Below, piece after piece: positions 45,983-54,337 of a DNA stretch of 64,000 nt; the first letter of the stretch is position 1; each line of letters starts with the position of its first letter. Where the stretch lies: contig NZ_LMAF01000001.1 in assembly GCF_001542875.1 (NCBI RefSeq), positions 558,001-622,000 of the forward strand. Direction: 5' to 3'. This DNA is from Erythrobacter sp. YT30. GTDB lineage: Bacteria > Pseudomonadota > Alphaproteobacteria > Sphingomonadales > Sphingomonadaceae. The notes under the pieces were generated by a model. The model had not been told where the DNA came from and did not search any database. It saw only the letters and a program-made list of their open reading frames with translations. The translations under genes and the position numbers were made by a program.

Positions 45983-46914
45983 GCAGCAAGCTCCTTCATC
46001 GGAGCGGTCACATCGAAAGGCTGCGCTCTAAGCGCTTCGCGGCGCGCAACGTCATCGCATCGGCCCCAGCGGAACTCATCCGCCAGTCGGCTTAGTTTGC
46101 CCGCCATCGCCTTCAGATTTGTGTAATGACGAAGTTTTGAGCGGAGAGGTGCATTGGCAACGCGCGGTTGGTCCGGGTCCACTTCCCACGGGTGGAAATA
46201 GAACATGGCCGGACGCGCCTCAACGCTGTTCACTTGCCGGATTGCCCAGCGCGAGAAGGCATATGGCAGGACACGGAAAAAGCCTCCGCCACCCGCTGCC
46301 ACCCGGCGATTGCCAAGCATTGCAGTGGTCACAGGTACTTCGACCAACTGCGAGCCCGGGACTGGATTGAAAGCAAAGCGCGGCGCTTCGGACCAGCCAT
46401 AGTGATCGTGGACTATGGGTGCGACGCTGGAGGAATAGGCATATCCCTGCTCTGCCAACACTTCGAATGCCCAAGGATTACGTTTGTCTATCGAGAAACT
46501 TGGCGCTCGGTAACCTGTAACCCGCCGGCCGCTCGCATCCTCGATCAGTTGGCGAGCTTTCAGGATGTCCTCGCTAAATCGTTTTCTATCAAGATTGAAT
46601 ACGCGCGCGTGATCATAGCCGTGGCTGGCAAGTTCGTGGCCCCTGTCAGCAATCCGACGGATCATGACCGGGTGCCGCTCTGCCATCCAACCGAGCGTGA
46701 AGAACGTGGATTTGATCCCGGCTTCGTCAAACAGATCAAGGATACGATCAACATTGCTTTCTACGCGGCACGAAATGCTGTCCCAGTCGTCGCGGGAGAT
46801 TACATTTTCGAATGCGCCGACCTGAAACCAGTCTTCAACATCGACAGACATACCGTTGACGATAGGCTCGATGCCCTCGCCTGCAGAATGATCCACCGAT
46901 GATGTGCCGTGCAT
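45979..46914 (-). CDS. XrtA system polysaccharide deacetylase (DUF3473-type)
   Basis: 311 residues. NodB-like deacetylase with the metal and catalytic motifs SVDVEDWFQVG (Asp), ELASHGYDHARVF (His pair) and GYRAPSFSID; the C-terminal DUF3473 part contains MFYFHPWEVDPDQPR. In this family it removes N-acetyl groups from the exopolysaccharide, changing charge and attachment. It is encoded between the ATPase (2-base gap) and the FemAB gene (4-base overlap). Start ATG 46914 is the only good choice. Confidence 0.93.
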   Translation of the reverse strand: MHGTSSVDHSAGEGIEPIVNGMSVDVEDWFQVGAFENVISRDDWDSISCRVESNVDRILDLFDEAGIKSTFFTLGWMAERHPVMIRRIADRGHELASHGYDHARVFNLDRKRFSEDILKARQLIEDASGRRVTGYRAPSFSIDKRNPWAFEVLAEQGYAYSSSVAPIVHDHYGWSEAPRFAFNPVPGSQLVEVPVTTAMLGNRRVAAGGGGFFRVLPYAFSRWAIRQVNSVEARPAMFYFHPWEVDPDQPRVANAPLRSKLRHYTNLKAMAGKLSRLADEFRWGRCDDVARREALRAQPFDVTAPMKELAA

Positions 46915-46916
46915 GG

Positions 46917-48065
46917 TCAGGCAGCCTCACGCTCGCTATCGTCTTCGAGCCATTCAATGAGCATTGTGAGAACATGCCGCAAGCTGCGCTCTTGTTCGTC
47001 GAGACGCTTTTCAATTCGCTCGATTGCTGCAGTAAGATCAGGATCGGTTGACGCAGTGGCGCCGGATTTGGCTTGCAGCGCCGCAACAGCCTGTTCCAGC
47101 TTCGCCGTGCGGGCATCACGTTCAGCCAGCAGAGCAGCAACTTCCGCTGCTGGAACATCGCCCGCAGACACCGGAACGTCCTCCGCCGTTTTGGGAAGAG
47201 ACATTTCACCAGTGAGTTCTATCGCAGGCTCGGGCGGCTCAAGCCCGCCTTCGACATCGCCTGACATTTCCTCCAGCACACCTTCGAGCATGCTGGCGGT
47301 CAGCCTGTCTTCGGTCTCAATCGCTCCGAGCAGTAGCAAGCGGTTCATCACCATGTTTACGCGCCGCGGAATACCGTCGGTTGCCGTGAACAGCGCTGGA
47401 AGCAATCCTTCGTCCAAAGCCGGACGACCGGCCCATCCAACCCGCTTCATCCGGTGTGTCACATAGCTTTCGAGTTCGTCTTCATCGAGCGCTTCGAGGT
47501 GATGCGATGCGATGATGCGTTGGCGCAATTGATCAAGGCAGGGGTGGTGCGCGAGTGTCCTTCGAAATTCAGGCTGGCCCAACAGCAAACTTTGCATCAG
47601 CGGGTGCGCGCCAAGTTGAAAGTTGGAGAGCATCCGCAGCTCTTCCAGCGCTTCCAGATTGAGGTTCTGGCACTCATCCACGATTAGCAAACAGCGACGT
47701 CCTGCGCGCGCCTCGTCCTGAAGCATTCGTTCAAGAGCGCCCAGAGCGCCCGCTTTGTCGTGGCCCGCCACTTCCAGACCGAAGGCCTGCGCGACCACGT
47801 GAATGATTTCTTCGCCATCCAACGCGCTAGTGACGACCTGCGCGACGTTCAGAGAATTGCGATCAATCCGCTCCATCAAATGCGCAACAAGCGTCGACTT
47901 ACCCGCGCCAACTTCGCCTGTAATGACAATGAAACCCTCGGCCTGGTTCAAGCCATAGCCAAGGTAGGACATCGCCTTTTTGTGCGTGGCGCTTTCGAAA
48001 TAGAATTGGGGATCGGGCGTCAGCTGAAACGGACGACCACTGAATCCATAATATTGATCATACAT
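46917..48065 (-). CDS. XrtA/PEP-CTERM-associated ATPase (TIGR03015, ExeA-like)
   Basis: 382-residue ATPase. Walker A TGEVGAGKST is at 49-58 and Walker B LLIVDECQNL at 127-136. The N-terminal MYDQYYGFSGRPFQLTPDPQF is the signature of the family. The last 110 residues hold a Pro/Glu-rich linker and a coiled coil (AALLAERDARTAKLEQAVAALQ and RIEKRLDEQERSL). Relatives energise secretion or polysaccharide-associated assembly. It lies between the barrel protein and the deacetylase gene. Confidence 0.93.
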   Translation of the reverse strand: MYDQYYGFSGRPFQLTPDPQFYFESATHKKAMSYLGYGLNQAEGFIVITGEVGAGKSTLVAHLMERIDRNSLNVAQVVTSALDGEEIIHVVAQAFGLEVAGHDKAGALGALERMLQDEARAGRRCLLIVDECQNLNLEALEELRMLSNFQLGAHPLMQSLLLGQPEFRRTLAHHPCLDQLRQRIIASHHLEALDEDELESYVTHRMKRVGWAGRPALDEGLLPALFTATDGIPRRVNMVMNRLLLLGAIETEDRLTASMLEGVLEEMSGDVEGGLEPPEPAIELTGEMSLPKTAEDVPVSAGDVPAAEVAALLAERDARTAKLEQAVAALQAKSGATASTDPDLTAAIERIEKRLDEQERSLRHVLTMLIEWLEDDSEREAA

Positions 48066-48086
48066 GGCTGCTTGTGTCCCTTAGCT

Positions 48087-49757
48087 CTAAAAGTCGTAGC
48101 GCAAACCGAGAAGCGCGGATGCAAAGAGGAAATCGTCAGGCGAAAACTCGCTGTCGATATAGTCTAAAGCAAGCGCGCCGCGTGCGGAAAGCTTTGTGGT
48201 GAGAAACCTCGTGTAACCAACAGAAGCGCCCGCCGCATTGACGTCACCGCTGTTTGTGCCGCTTTCAAAACGATTGAAATAGGCGTTAGCCGTCAACTGG
48301 GCCGTACTGCCGAGCAGGCGATTGACTGATGCGAGCGCATAATAGCTTTCGTCAGTGACACCATCCAGCGACTCCAGAACCGTTCCCGGCGCGCCGATGA
48401 ATTCGCGGTTGTCATATCCCAAGGCAAGGCCCGCATTCCAGCGGCCAATCTGGCGCTGATAACTGGCATTGACGCCGCGACCTCTGAATGCTGCTGAGCG
48501 GATCGAACCGATTGCTCCAACCGTACCTGGGCCGCCTGCACCCGTCACCAAACCGCCGAAATTGCCGGTAACCGGATTGCGAATAGCGCTGAAATCGTTC
48601 GAAAGGTTGGCAAGGCCATTGTTCAACCCGCCGCCAAAACCGCTTACACCGTCATAGACGTTCACACTCAATGAACTGCGAGCATCGGGCGAGTAAGTGA
48701 AGTTGCCGTAATAGGTGGTCGAATCGTATCGCTGACCGACGCTTGCAGCGAGCGATGTTCGCGAACTGGGCCGCCACAACACGCCAACATCCCAGAGCAA
48801 ACCATCAACGTCGAATGCAATGATCCTCGGGCTATTCTCATCTGTGACGAACCGACCCGTGTTATCGACGACCGGATCGCCATTCACATCGCGCAATGCA
48901 TCTCGGCTGGATACTTCGACATCCTCGTATCCAATGCCGCCCGTTATCGCCAGGCTGGGTGTTACCGGAACGGTGACATTCGCGCGTGCAAAGACATCGC
49001 GCACGCGCTGATCAAGGTTGGAGATGTCTTCCTGAAACGCGCCAACGGCAATGCCGACACCGACGGGCAAAAATTCGCCCGGGCGAGTGGAACCGCTGAT
49101 CTGGCTGTTGATCGTGGTGCTGTCTTCGAAAAGGTCGATGGGATTGCCATCGGCATCGAAAACCGCACTGTCGCTTTCAAAGCGGTTATATCCGACCCGC
49201 GTTGCGCCCGAGACATCGATAATGCCAAACTGGCGATTGAGGCTCGGTCCAGCAAAGATGCTGTAGATCTGGCTGGTCGCATCATCTTCGCGGGCCAGCG
49301 GATTTACGGAAAAGCCGCCGCCGCCATCAAGTCGCGTCGTACTGGCAAGCGCGCCCACATCGAACTGAACCGAGGGATCAAGCGCGACATACCCGCGCGC
49401 AATGCCTGTGATCCGATCCGTATCAACCTGATCATCGCCATAGCTGATATTGCGTTCGTAGCGGACCGAAAGAGAGCCGCCGCTGTTTCGTCCCTGCGCG
49501 TTTAGATCAACGCCAGCCGCGATCTGGGTGAATGTCAGAACATCATCGCCGGGCGAAAGCTCAGCGGTAAGCACCTGGCTCACTTCGATGTAAGGCTGCA
49601 CCGTCACGCCGCGTCGCTGGTCTTGTTGCGCCTGGCCCTGAGACTGAGCGTAAGCGGGTCCTGACAACCCCATAGCAAAGCCAATTGCGCCAAGCGCGAT
49701 TCCCACACGGCGGAGCAAAGCGAGGCGCAAAGCCTTTGTGTCCAGCACGATCTGCAT
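48087..49757 (-). CDS. XrtA system outer-membrane beta-barrel protein (TIGR03016-like)
   Basis: 556 residues from ATG 49757 (the longer in-frame start at 49847 would overlap the kinase gene). A signal peptide ends near AYAQSQGQ (about residue 37). The rest shows alternating hydrophobic/hydrophilic strands and ends in LLGLRYDF, with the terminal Phe typical of outer-membrane barrels. It is the only exported large barrel of the locus, so it may form the polysaccharide pore or an anchor; the match to TIGR03016 is from gene order and appearance. It follows the kinase gene after 2 bases. Confidence 0.87.
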   Translation of the reverse strand: MQIVLDTKALRLALLRRVGIALGAIGFAMGLSGPAYAQSQGQAQQDQRRGVTVQPYIEVSQVLTAELSPGDDVLTFTQIAAGVDLNAQGRNSGGSLSVRYERNISYGDDQVDTDRITGIARGYVALDPSVQFDVGALASTTRLDGGGGFSVNPLAREDDATSQIYSIFAGPSLNRQFGIIDVSGATRVGYNRFESDSAVFDADGNPIDLFEDSTTINSQISGSTRPGEFLPVGVGIAVGAFQEDISNLDQRVRDVFARANVTVPVTPSLAITGGIGYEDVEVSSRDALRDVNGDPVVDNTGRFVTDENSPRIIAFDVDGLLWDVGVLWRPSSRTSLAASVGQRYDSTTYYGNFTYSPDARSSLSVNVYDGVSGFGGGLNNGLANLSNDFSAIRNPVTGNFGGLVTGAGGPGTVGAIGSIRSAAFRGRGVNASYQRQIGRWNAGLALGYDNREFIGAPGTVLESLDGVTDESYYALASVNRLLGSTAQLTANAYFNRFESGTNSGDVNAAGASVGYTRFLTTKLSARGALALDYIDSEFSPDDFLFASALLGLRYDF

Positions 49758-49759
49758 CG

Positions 49760-50722
49760 TCAGCCTTCCTTCTCGCCGTAATCGCCAAAACGGCGACCAG
49801 AAGGGCTGAATTGCGCCGCGTTCAGAAGCAGCTTGATATCGTGGCATGCAGACAGCAATTGCCGTGCGTCTTCCAACGCGGCACGCCCCGTTTCGCCAGC
49901 ACGCACGATCAAAACGGTTTGTCCCACATGCGCAGCAAGTTCCGCTGCCGTCGATGCGGCCAAGGCTGGCGGCGTGTCGAAAATGACAAAGCGGTTGGGA
50001 GCGCCGGCAGTCAGCCGGTCGAAAGCTTCGGCGGTGCGCGAGCTGGAAAGCAATTCTGAATCGCCTGCGCTGCCCGTGCCTGCCGGCAGCACAAACAAAC
50101 CCTCAATATCAGTTTTGCGTACGAGGGTTTCGACTTTGATTGATGGATCGGCAATGGCATCCATCAGGCCCAGCCCATCGCTTTCTTCCTCGGTGATGCC
50201 CAGGCGATCAATAATGGATGGATGCATCATATCGGCATCCACCAGCACAACTTCAACATCACGTTCCGCCGCCAACGCAATCGCGAGATTGACTGCGCAA
50301 TACGTCTTGCCCTCGCCCGGATGCGGAGAGGAAATGAGGATGCGACGTGATCGTTTGTCTTGCCCTGCGCGCGCATCTGCAATGATCTCGCGCTTCACGA
50401 TGCGAAACTCTTCAAGGAGTTCTGTGACGGGGTCTTCCGGGACGATCAGCCCTTCGCTGCGCAACCACGCGCGATCGACGACACACTGAGAGCCAGAAAG
50501 CGCGACGGCATACTCAGTCTCAGCAACAGGCTCTAACGCCTTTTGTGAATCCGCCCGGTCCGAAGAAGCGGGGGCAGCTGTCGCCACCGGACGCTTACCG
50601 TCCGGCAGATCGCTAGGCACCTTTACCGCATCCACCTTATCAAAGCCGAATTGCGTGTTCGCTCGCTCAAGCAAGGATGGCTTTTTGTTGCCCGATTTCT
50701 CGATTTTGCTGTGTTCGCTCAT
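49760..50722 (-). CDS. XrtA-associated tyrosine autokinase (TIGR03018-like)
   Basis: 320 residues from ATG 50722. BY-kinase-type ATPase: Walker A SSPHPGEGKT at 131-140, Walker A' VVLVDADMMHPS and a later IFDTPPALAAST. The N-terminal 90 residues are low-complexity. Only one tyrosine is close to the C-terminus (GDYGEKEG), so the usual Tyr cluster is reduced. In the family the kinase controls polysaccharide length with the separately encoded chain-length protein, whose stop lies 11 bases upstream in overlapping order. Confidence 0.92.
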   Translation of the reverse strand: MSEHSKIEKSGNKKPSLLERANTQFGFDKVDAVKVPSDLPDGKRPVATAAPASSDRADSQKALEPVAETEYAVALSGSQCVVDRAWLRSEGLIVPEDPVTELLEEFRIVKREIIADARAGQDKRSRRILISSPHPGEGKTYCAVNLAIALAAERDVEVVLVDADMMHPSIIDRLGITEEESDGLGLMDAIADPSIKVETLVRKTDIEGLFVLPAGTGSAGDSELLSSSRTAEAFDRLTAGAPNRFVIFDTPPALAASTAAELAAHVGQTVLIVRAGETGRAALEDARQLLSACHDIKLLLNAAQFSPSGRRFGDYGEKEG

Positions 50723-50732
50723 GCCCTGATCC

Positions 50733-52253
50733 TCAAGCCACCGATGCAACCGAGATCATTTCGATCACGAGCAGGATCAGAAAAACACCGACAAGCCCCG
50801 CGCATGCTCCTGCAAATTGCTTGAGCCGCCGCTTTTCAAGGGCCTGGTCGATGGTCGAACGGTTCAGCGAGATTGAGCCAATGACTGGCAAATCCAGCGC
50901 GCGCTCCAGCTTTTGCGGTGTCGCAAAGCCAGATCGCAGTTGCCCCATGCCCCAGGCTGCCCCTGCTCCAGCAGCTGCGCCGATGAACAGGATACCGAGC
51001 AGTAAGAGAGGCCGATTGGGCGCAATTGGCTTTTGCGGAACGACCGGCGGGTCAGTCACCGTGAAGCGAAACTGGCTCGTTTGATCTTCCACATCGCCGC
51101 GCGTGCGAAGGTCTTCGCGATCTTGCAGCAGATCTTCGTAGTTTTTGCGCAGCACTTCGTAATCGCGGCTGATCCGATTGGCCTCTGCAGCGACAGCAGG
51201 CTCTGACGCCTGGCTCGCCATCAGGGATGCGATCTGCGACTGTACGGCGGCACGGCGTGCTTGCGCGGATTCCACAGCGGCCTGCCTATCGGCGCGAATA
51301 GCAATCAGAGAGCTGTACGCAGGATTGGTAGTTCCACCCGCGTTTCCGTCAGACGCGGCCACTTGACGCTGAAGCAGTTCTATTTGTCTCGTAGCAGCCG
51401 CGATGTCCGGGTGGCTGTCTTTCAGTCCGCGTGCTCGTAGAGTTGCCAATTGGGTTTGCGCCTGCGCCAAAGCCGCCTCAGGGCCGCTTGCATTGGGCCC
51501 ACCGACGATTGTGCGGGGTGTAGTGCTAATCTGGCCGTTGATCGCTCCCAAAGCGCTTTGAGCGGCCGCAAGGTCAGCTTCGATTTCGCGCAATTCGGTG
51601 CGGGCTTGCTGGATTTTGGTAGAGAGCGTTTCTGAGCCGCCTACCAATTCGGGATACTGCGCTTCGAATGCCAAACGACGTTCTTCAGCAGCTTCGAGCT
51701 CAACCTTGCGTTCTTCCAATTGCTCGTTGAGTTCAGCGACGCCTTGGCTGATCCCGGCGCGGTTGCCGACGATGTGCTCTTCGCGGAAAATGTCGAGCAG
51801 TTTCTGCACCACATTGCGCGCCACCAACGCGTTTTCAGCATCGCTCAAATTGCCTTCGCCAATAGTCGCGACGATCGAAAACAGGCTGTCCTGCTCGCTA
51901 CGCACTTCAACATCGGGGCGCAGATCCTCAATCGCGGCCTGCATTTCCTTGTCGGATGTGATTTCCTTGCCAAGCTCGGTCGAGGAGATGACTTTGCGCA
52001 GGTTTACGGCGCTCACCAGGGTTTGGCGGACGCGTTGAATTTCTTCCTGGCCATCGTTCGATATGCCCATCTGTTCGGACAGGACGTCATCGACATCGAC
52101 GTAAATGCTGGCTTTCGCCTCATAGGAATTTGGTATCAGCGCAATCACCAGCCACCCAAGCAGGCACACGCCCCACGCGACCGCCAGCGCTAGCCAGCGG
52201 CGCTGCCAGATAGAATGGAGTGCTGCGCGCAGTTCTTCGATGATCTCGCCCAT
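50733..52253 (-). CDS. XrtA system polysaccharide chain length determinant (Wzz-like)
   Basis: 506 residues of the polysaccharide co-polymerase type (TIGR03007-like). An N-terminal membrane helix is at about 19-40; a long periplasmic region rich in Glu/Gln/Ala coiled coil follows (about 150-390), then a second helix near LLLLGILFIGAAAGAGAAWGM and a third near the end. The Pro-rich segment PPVVPQKPIAPNRP is the signature before the second helix. It governs chain length with the tyrosine kinase gene downstream. It starts 15 bases before the export gene's stop. Confidence 0.93.
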   Translation of the reverse strand: MGEIIEELRAALHSIWQRRWLALAVAWGVCLLGWLVIALIPNSYEAKASIYVDVDDVLSEQMGISNDGQEEIQRVRQTLVSAVNLRKVISSTELGKEITSDKEMQAAIEDLRPDVEVRSEQDSLFSIVATIGEGNLSDAENALVARNVVQKLLDIFREEHIVGNRAGISQGVAELNEQLEERKVELEAAEERRLAFEAQYPELVGGSETLSTKIQQARTELREIEADLAAAQSALGAINGQISTTPRTIVGGPNASGPEAALAQAQTQLATLRARGLKDSHPDIAAATRQIELLQRQVAASDGNAGGTTNPAYSSLIAIRADRQAAVESAQARRAAVQSQIASLMASQASEPAVAAEANRISRDYEVLRKNYEDLLQDREDLRTRGDVEDQTSQFRFTVTDPPVVPQKPIAPNRPLLLLGILFIGAAAGAGAAWGMGQLRSGFATPQKLERALDLPVIGSISLNRSTIDQALEKRRLKQFAGACAGLVGVFLILLVIEMISVASVA

Positions 52254-52268
52254 CAGCCTTACGCGCCC

Positions 52269-52910
52269 TTAGAAGCGGCTCTCGGGGATGATGATCGTGT
52301 CGCCCGGCTTCAGCAGCACATTTGCCGTGCTGTCACCGCGTTTGAGCAAGTCAGAAAGGCGCAGGCGGTATTCTTCCTGGCTGCCCGTTTCACGGTTCAG
52401 GCGGATGAGCTTTGCACGGTTGCCCGCTGCAAATTCGCTGAGACCACCCACAGCAATCATTGCGTCGAGCACGGTCATGTTTGCTTGATAGGGCAGAGAT
52501 GCGGGCTGTTCAGTTGAACCCACCACTTTCACTCTCTGATCGTAAGTGCCTTCCGGTGTGTTTACGATGACAGAGACAATCGGTTGCTCAATATACTCCG
52601 CAAGCTGTTCCGCGATGTAAGTTTGAAGCTCTGTCGCAGTCTTTCCCACTGCCGGAATATCGCGAACCAGCGGAATGGTGAGACGGCCATCAGGACGGAC
52701 GCGGACATTCTCGGCACTCAGCTCAGGATTGCGCCAAACGTGGATCGTGATTTCATCGAGAGCACCGATCCGATACTCTTCACTCGGCTCAATTGCATCG
52801 GTCGTGTAGGTCGCCGGCGGCAATTCAGGACCTGTCGGGACGCAAGCAGCCAGTGACAGACTGACAAAAGCAGCGCCCATAAGACGCTGAATTGTTTGGT
52901 TTATGAGCAT
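52269..52910 (-). CDS. XrtA system polysaccharide export lipoprotein
   Basis: 213 residues, first gene of the long XrtA operon. A lipoprotein signal ends at Cys23 (LSLAACVPTG), so it is anchored to the outer membrane. A Wza-type poly_export domain (EEYRIGALDEITIHVWRNPELS) and an SLBB domain (VKVVGSTEQPASLPYQANMTVLDAMIAVGGLSEFAAGN) follow. In the family (TIGR03027-like) it forms the export channel with the periplasmic chain-length protein. The operon promoter should lie in the 200 bases upstream. Confidence 0.93.
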   Translation of the reverse strand: MLINQTIQRLMGAAFVSLSLAACVPTGPELPPATYTTDAIEPSEEYRIGALDEITIHVWRNPELSAENVRVRPDGRLTIPLVRDIPAVGKTATELQTYIAEQLAEYIEQPIVSVIVNTPEGTYDQRVKVVGSTEQPASLPYQANMTVLDAMIAVGGLSEFAAGNRAKLIRLNRETGSQEEYRLRLSDLLKRGDSTANVLLKPGDTIIIPESRF

Positions 52911-53110
52911 CGATACGTATCCTTAGCATGCCGCCAGTGACTTGAATGTTTCATGCAGGAGCGACCCGCTGCACCCAACCCACCAAATCTCGCTTGGTTT
53001 AATGGCCGAAATTGGTGAACATCCAGTTAGTGATATGGCCCTAATGCGTGCTTATCCCGGAATGGGACAGCGCAACAAGCAAGCTTAACACGACTTAACG
53101 CGTTCAGCCG
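52911..53110. promoter_or_regulatory. Promoter region of the minus-strand XrtA operon, with a sigma54-like site
   Basis: 200 gene-free bases between the decarboxylase stop and the export lipoprotein. On the minus strand, TTGG-N10-GCA (plus coordinates about 52970-52986) has the GG...GC spacing of a sigma54 -24/-12 promoter, about 60 bases before the start codon. PrsK/PrsR and RpoN control PEP-CTERM genes in some bacteria, but the match to the full consensus is weak, and the presence of RpoN in this organism is unknown. Confidence 0.35.
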
Positions 53111-54337
53111 TCACACTAGCATTTCTGCGGCGGGTCCATGACCCAAAAACGCCGCAGGACTGGCACTTGCGCCGTATGCGCCCGCGCAAAACACTGCCAC
53201 CAAATCGCCCACATCGGCGGCTGGAACATGCGCTTTGTCAGCTAACCGATCAAGCGGCGTGCAAAGACATCCAACAATGTTAACCACTTCAGCAGGCTCT
53301 GCGGAAAAGTGGGAGGCGATGGCTACCGGGTAGTTGCGACGTACGACGGTGCCAAAATTGCCCGATGCGGCCAACTGGTGGTGAAGCCCGCCATCGGTCA
53401 CCAGATAGGTGACGCCGTGGCTGACCTTCCGATCGACCACGCGGCATAGGTAGACCCCTGCCTCGCCAGCGATATAGCGGCCCAGTTCGAGACACAGCTC
53501 TGTGTCCTTTAACGCATCGGGAAGGTCCGCGACTTGTTCTGCCAGCGCTTCACCAATGACTTTCAATTCGAGCGGTTCATCACCCGGGAAGTAAGGTATG
53601 CCGAACCCGCCTCCCATATTCAGCTTGGTAAGCCTTTCCCCAATATCATCAGAAATTTGTGCCGCTAACTTCAGAACATTTGTCTGCGCATCAATGATCG
53701 CCTCTTCGCTCAGCGCCTGACTGCCGGTAAAGATATGCAGGCCGCGCCATTCCGCTCCTTCCTCGACAATCTGACGGGCCAATGCCGGAACATGTTCGGC
53801 GTCGATCCCAAACGGCTTGGCTCCCCCGCCCATTTTCATGCCCGATCCCTTGAGCTCAAAATCAGGATTGACGCGCAGAGCCATGCGAGGCGTTTTGCCC
53901 AGACGCTGCCCAATGGCGAGCGTGCGGTTTGCCTCACCTTCGGATTCGCAATTCAGCGTCGCGCCTGCGGCAATCGCGGCTTCCAGTTCCTCATCCCGCT
54001 TGCCCGGACCCGCAAAACTGACCCGGGCAGGATCAATCCCCAGGCTTTGAGTGAGCCGCAATTCTCCCGCAGAGGCAATGTCGAACCCATCCACTAGCGG
54101 CTCTAAATGCTCGACAACTTCTGCCAATGGGTTGGCCTTAATCGCGTAATTGATCCCGATCCTGTCAGGGATGTGATTTCGCAGGTGTGCGATACGTCCG
54201 CTCAGCAAATCGCGCGAATAGACGAACGAGGGCGTTCGCCCCGCCTCAGCGACCAGATCACTCGCTTTGCGCCCGCCGATTGCCAATTCGCCATCGATCG
54301 CGTCATATCCTTTTGGGATGGCCCCAACCGGCTTCAT
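53111..54337 (-). CDS. PLP-dependent decarboxylase, exosortase A-associated
   Basis: 408 residues of the diaminopimelate/ornithine decarboxylase family (group IV). The Schiff-base lysine is Lys67 (NYAIKANPLAEVV) and the catalytic cysteine is in VGCLCTPLDR (Cys357 or Cys359). The GGGFGIPYF glycine loop and the CLELGRYIAGEAG segment are typical. It is the TIGR03099-like member of XrtA loci; which amino acid is decarboxylated is unknown. From ATG 54337 it overlaps the acyl-CoA ligase as ATGA; an in-frame start at 54421 lies inside that gene. Confidence 0.92.
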   Translation of the reverse strand: MKPVGAIPKGYDAIDGELAIGGRKASDLVAEAGRTPSFVYSRDLLSGRIAHLRNHIPDRIGINYAIKANPLAEVVEHLEPLVDGFDIASAGELRLTQSLGIDPARVSFAGPGKRDEELEAAIAAGATLNCESEGEANRTLAIGQRLGKTPRMALRVNPDFELKGSGMKMGGGAKPFGIDAEHVPALARQIVEEGAEWRGLHIFTGSQALSEEAIIDAQTNVLKLAAQISDDIGERLTKLNMGGGFGIPYFPGDEPLELKVIGEALAEQVADLPDALKDTELCLELGRYIAGEAGVYLCRVVDRKVSHGVTYLVTDGGLHHQLAASGNFGTVVRRNYPVAIASHFSAEPAEVVNIVGCLCTPLDRLADKAHVPAADVGDLVAVFCAGAYGASASPAAFLGHGPAAEMLV

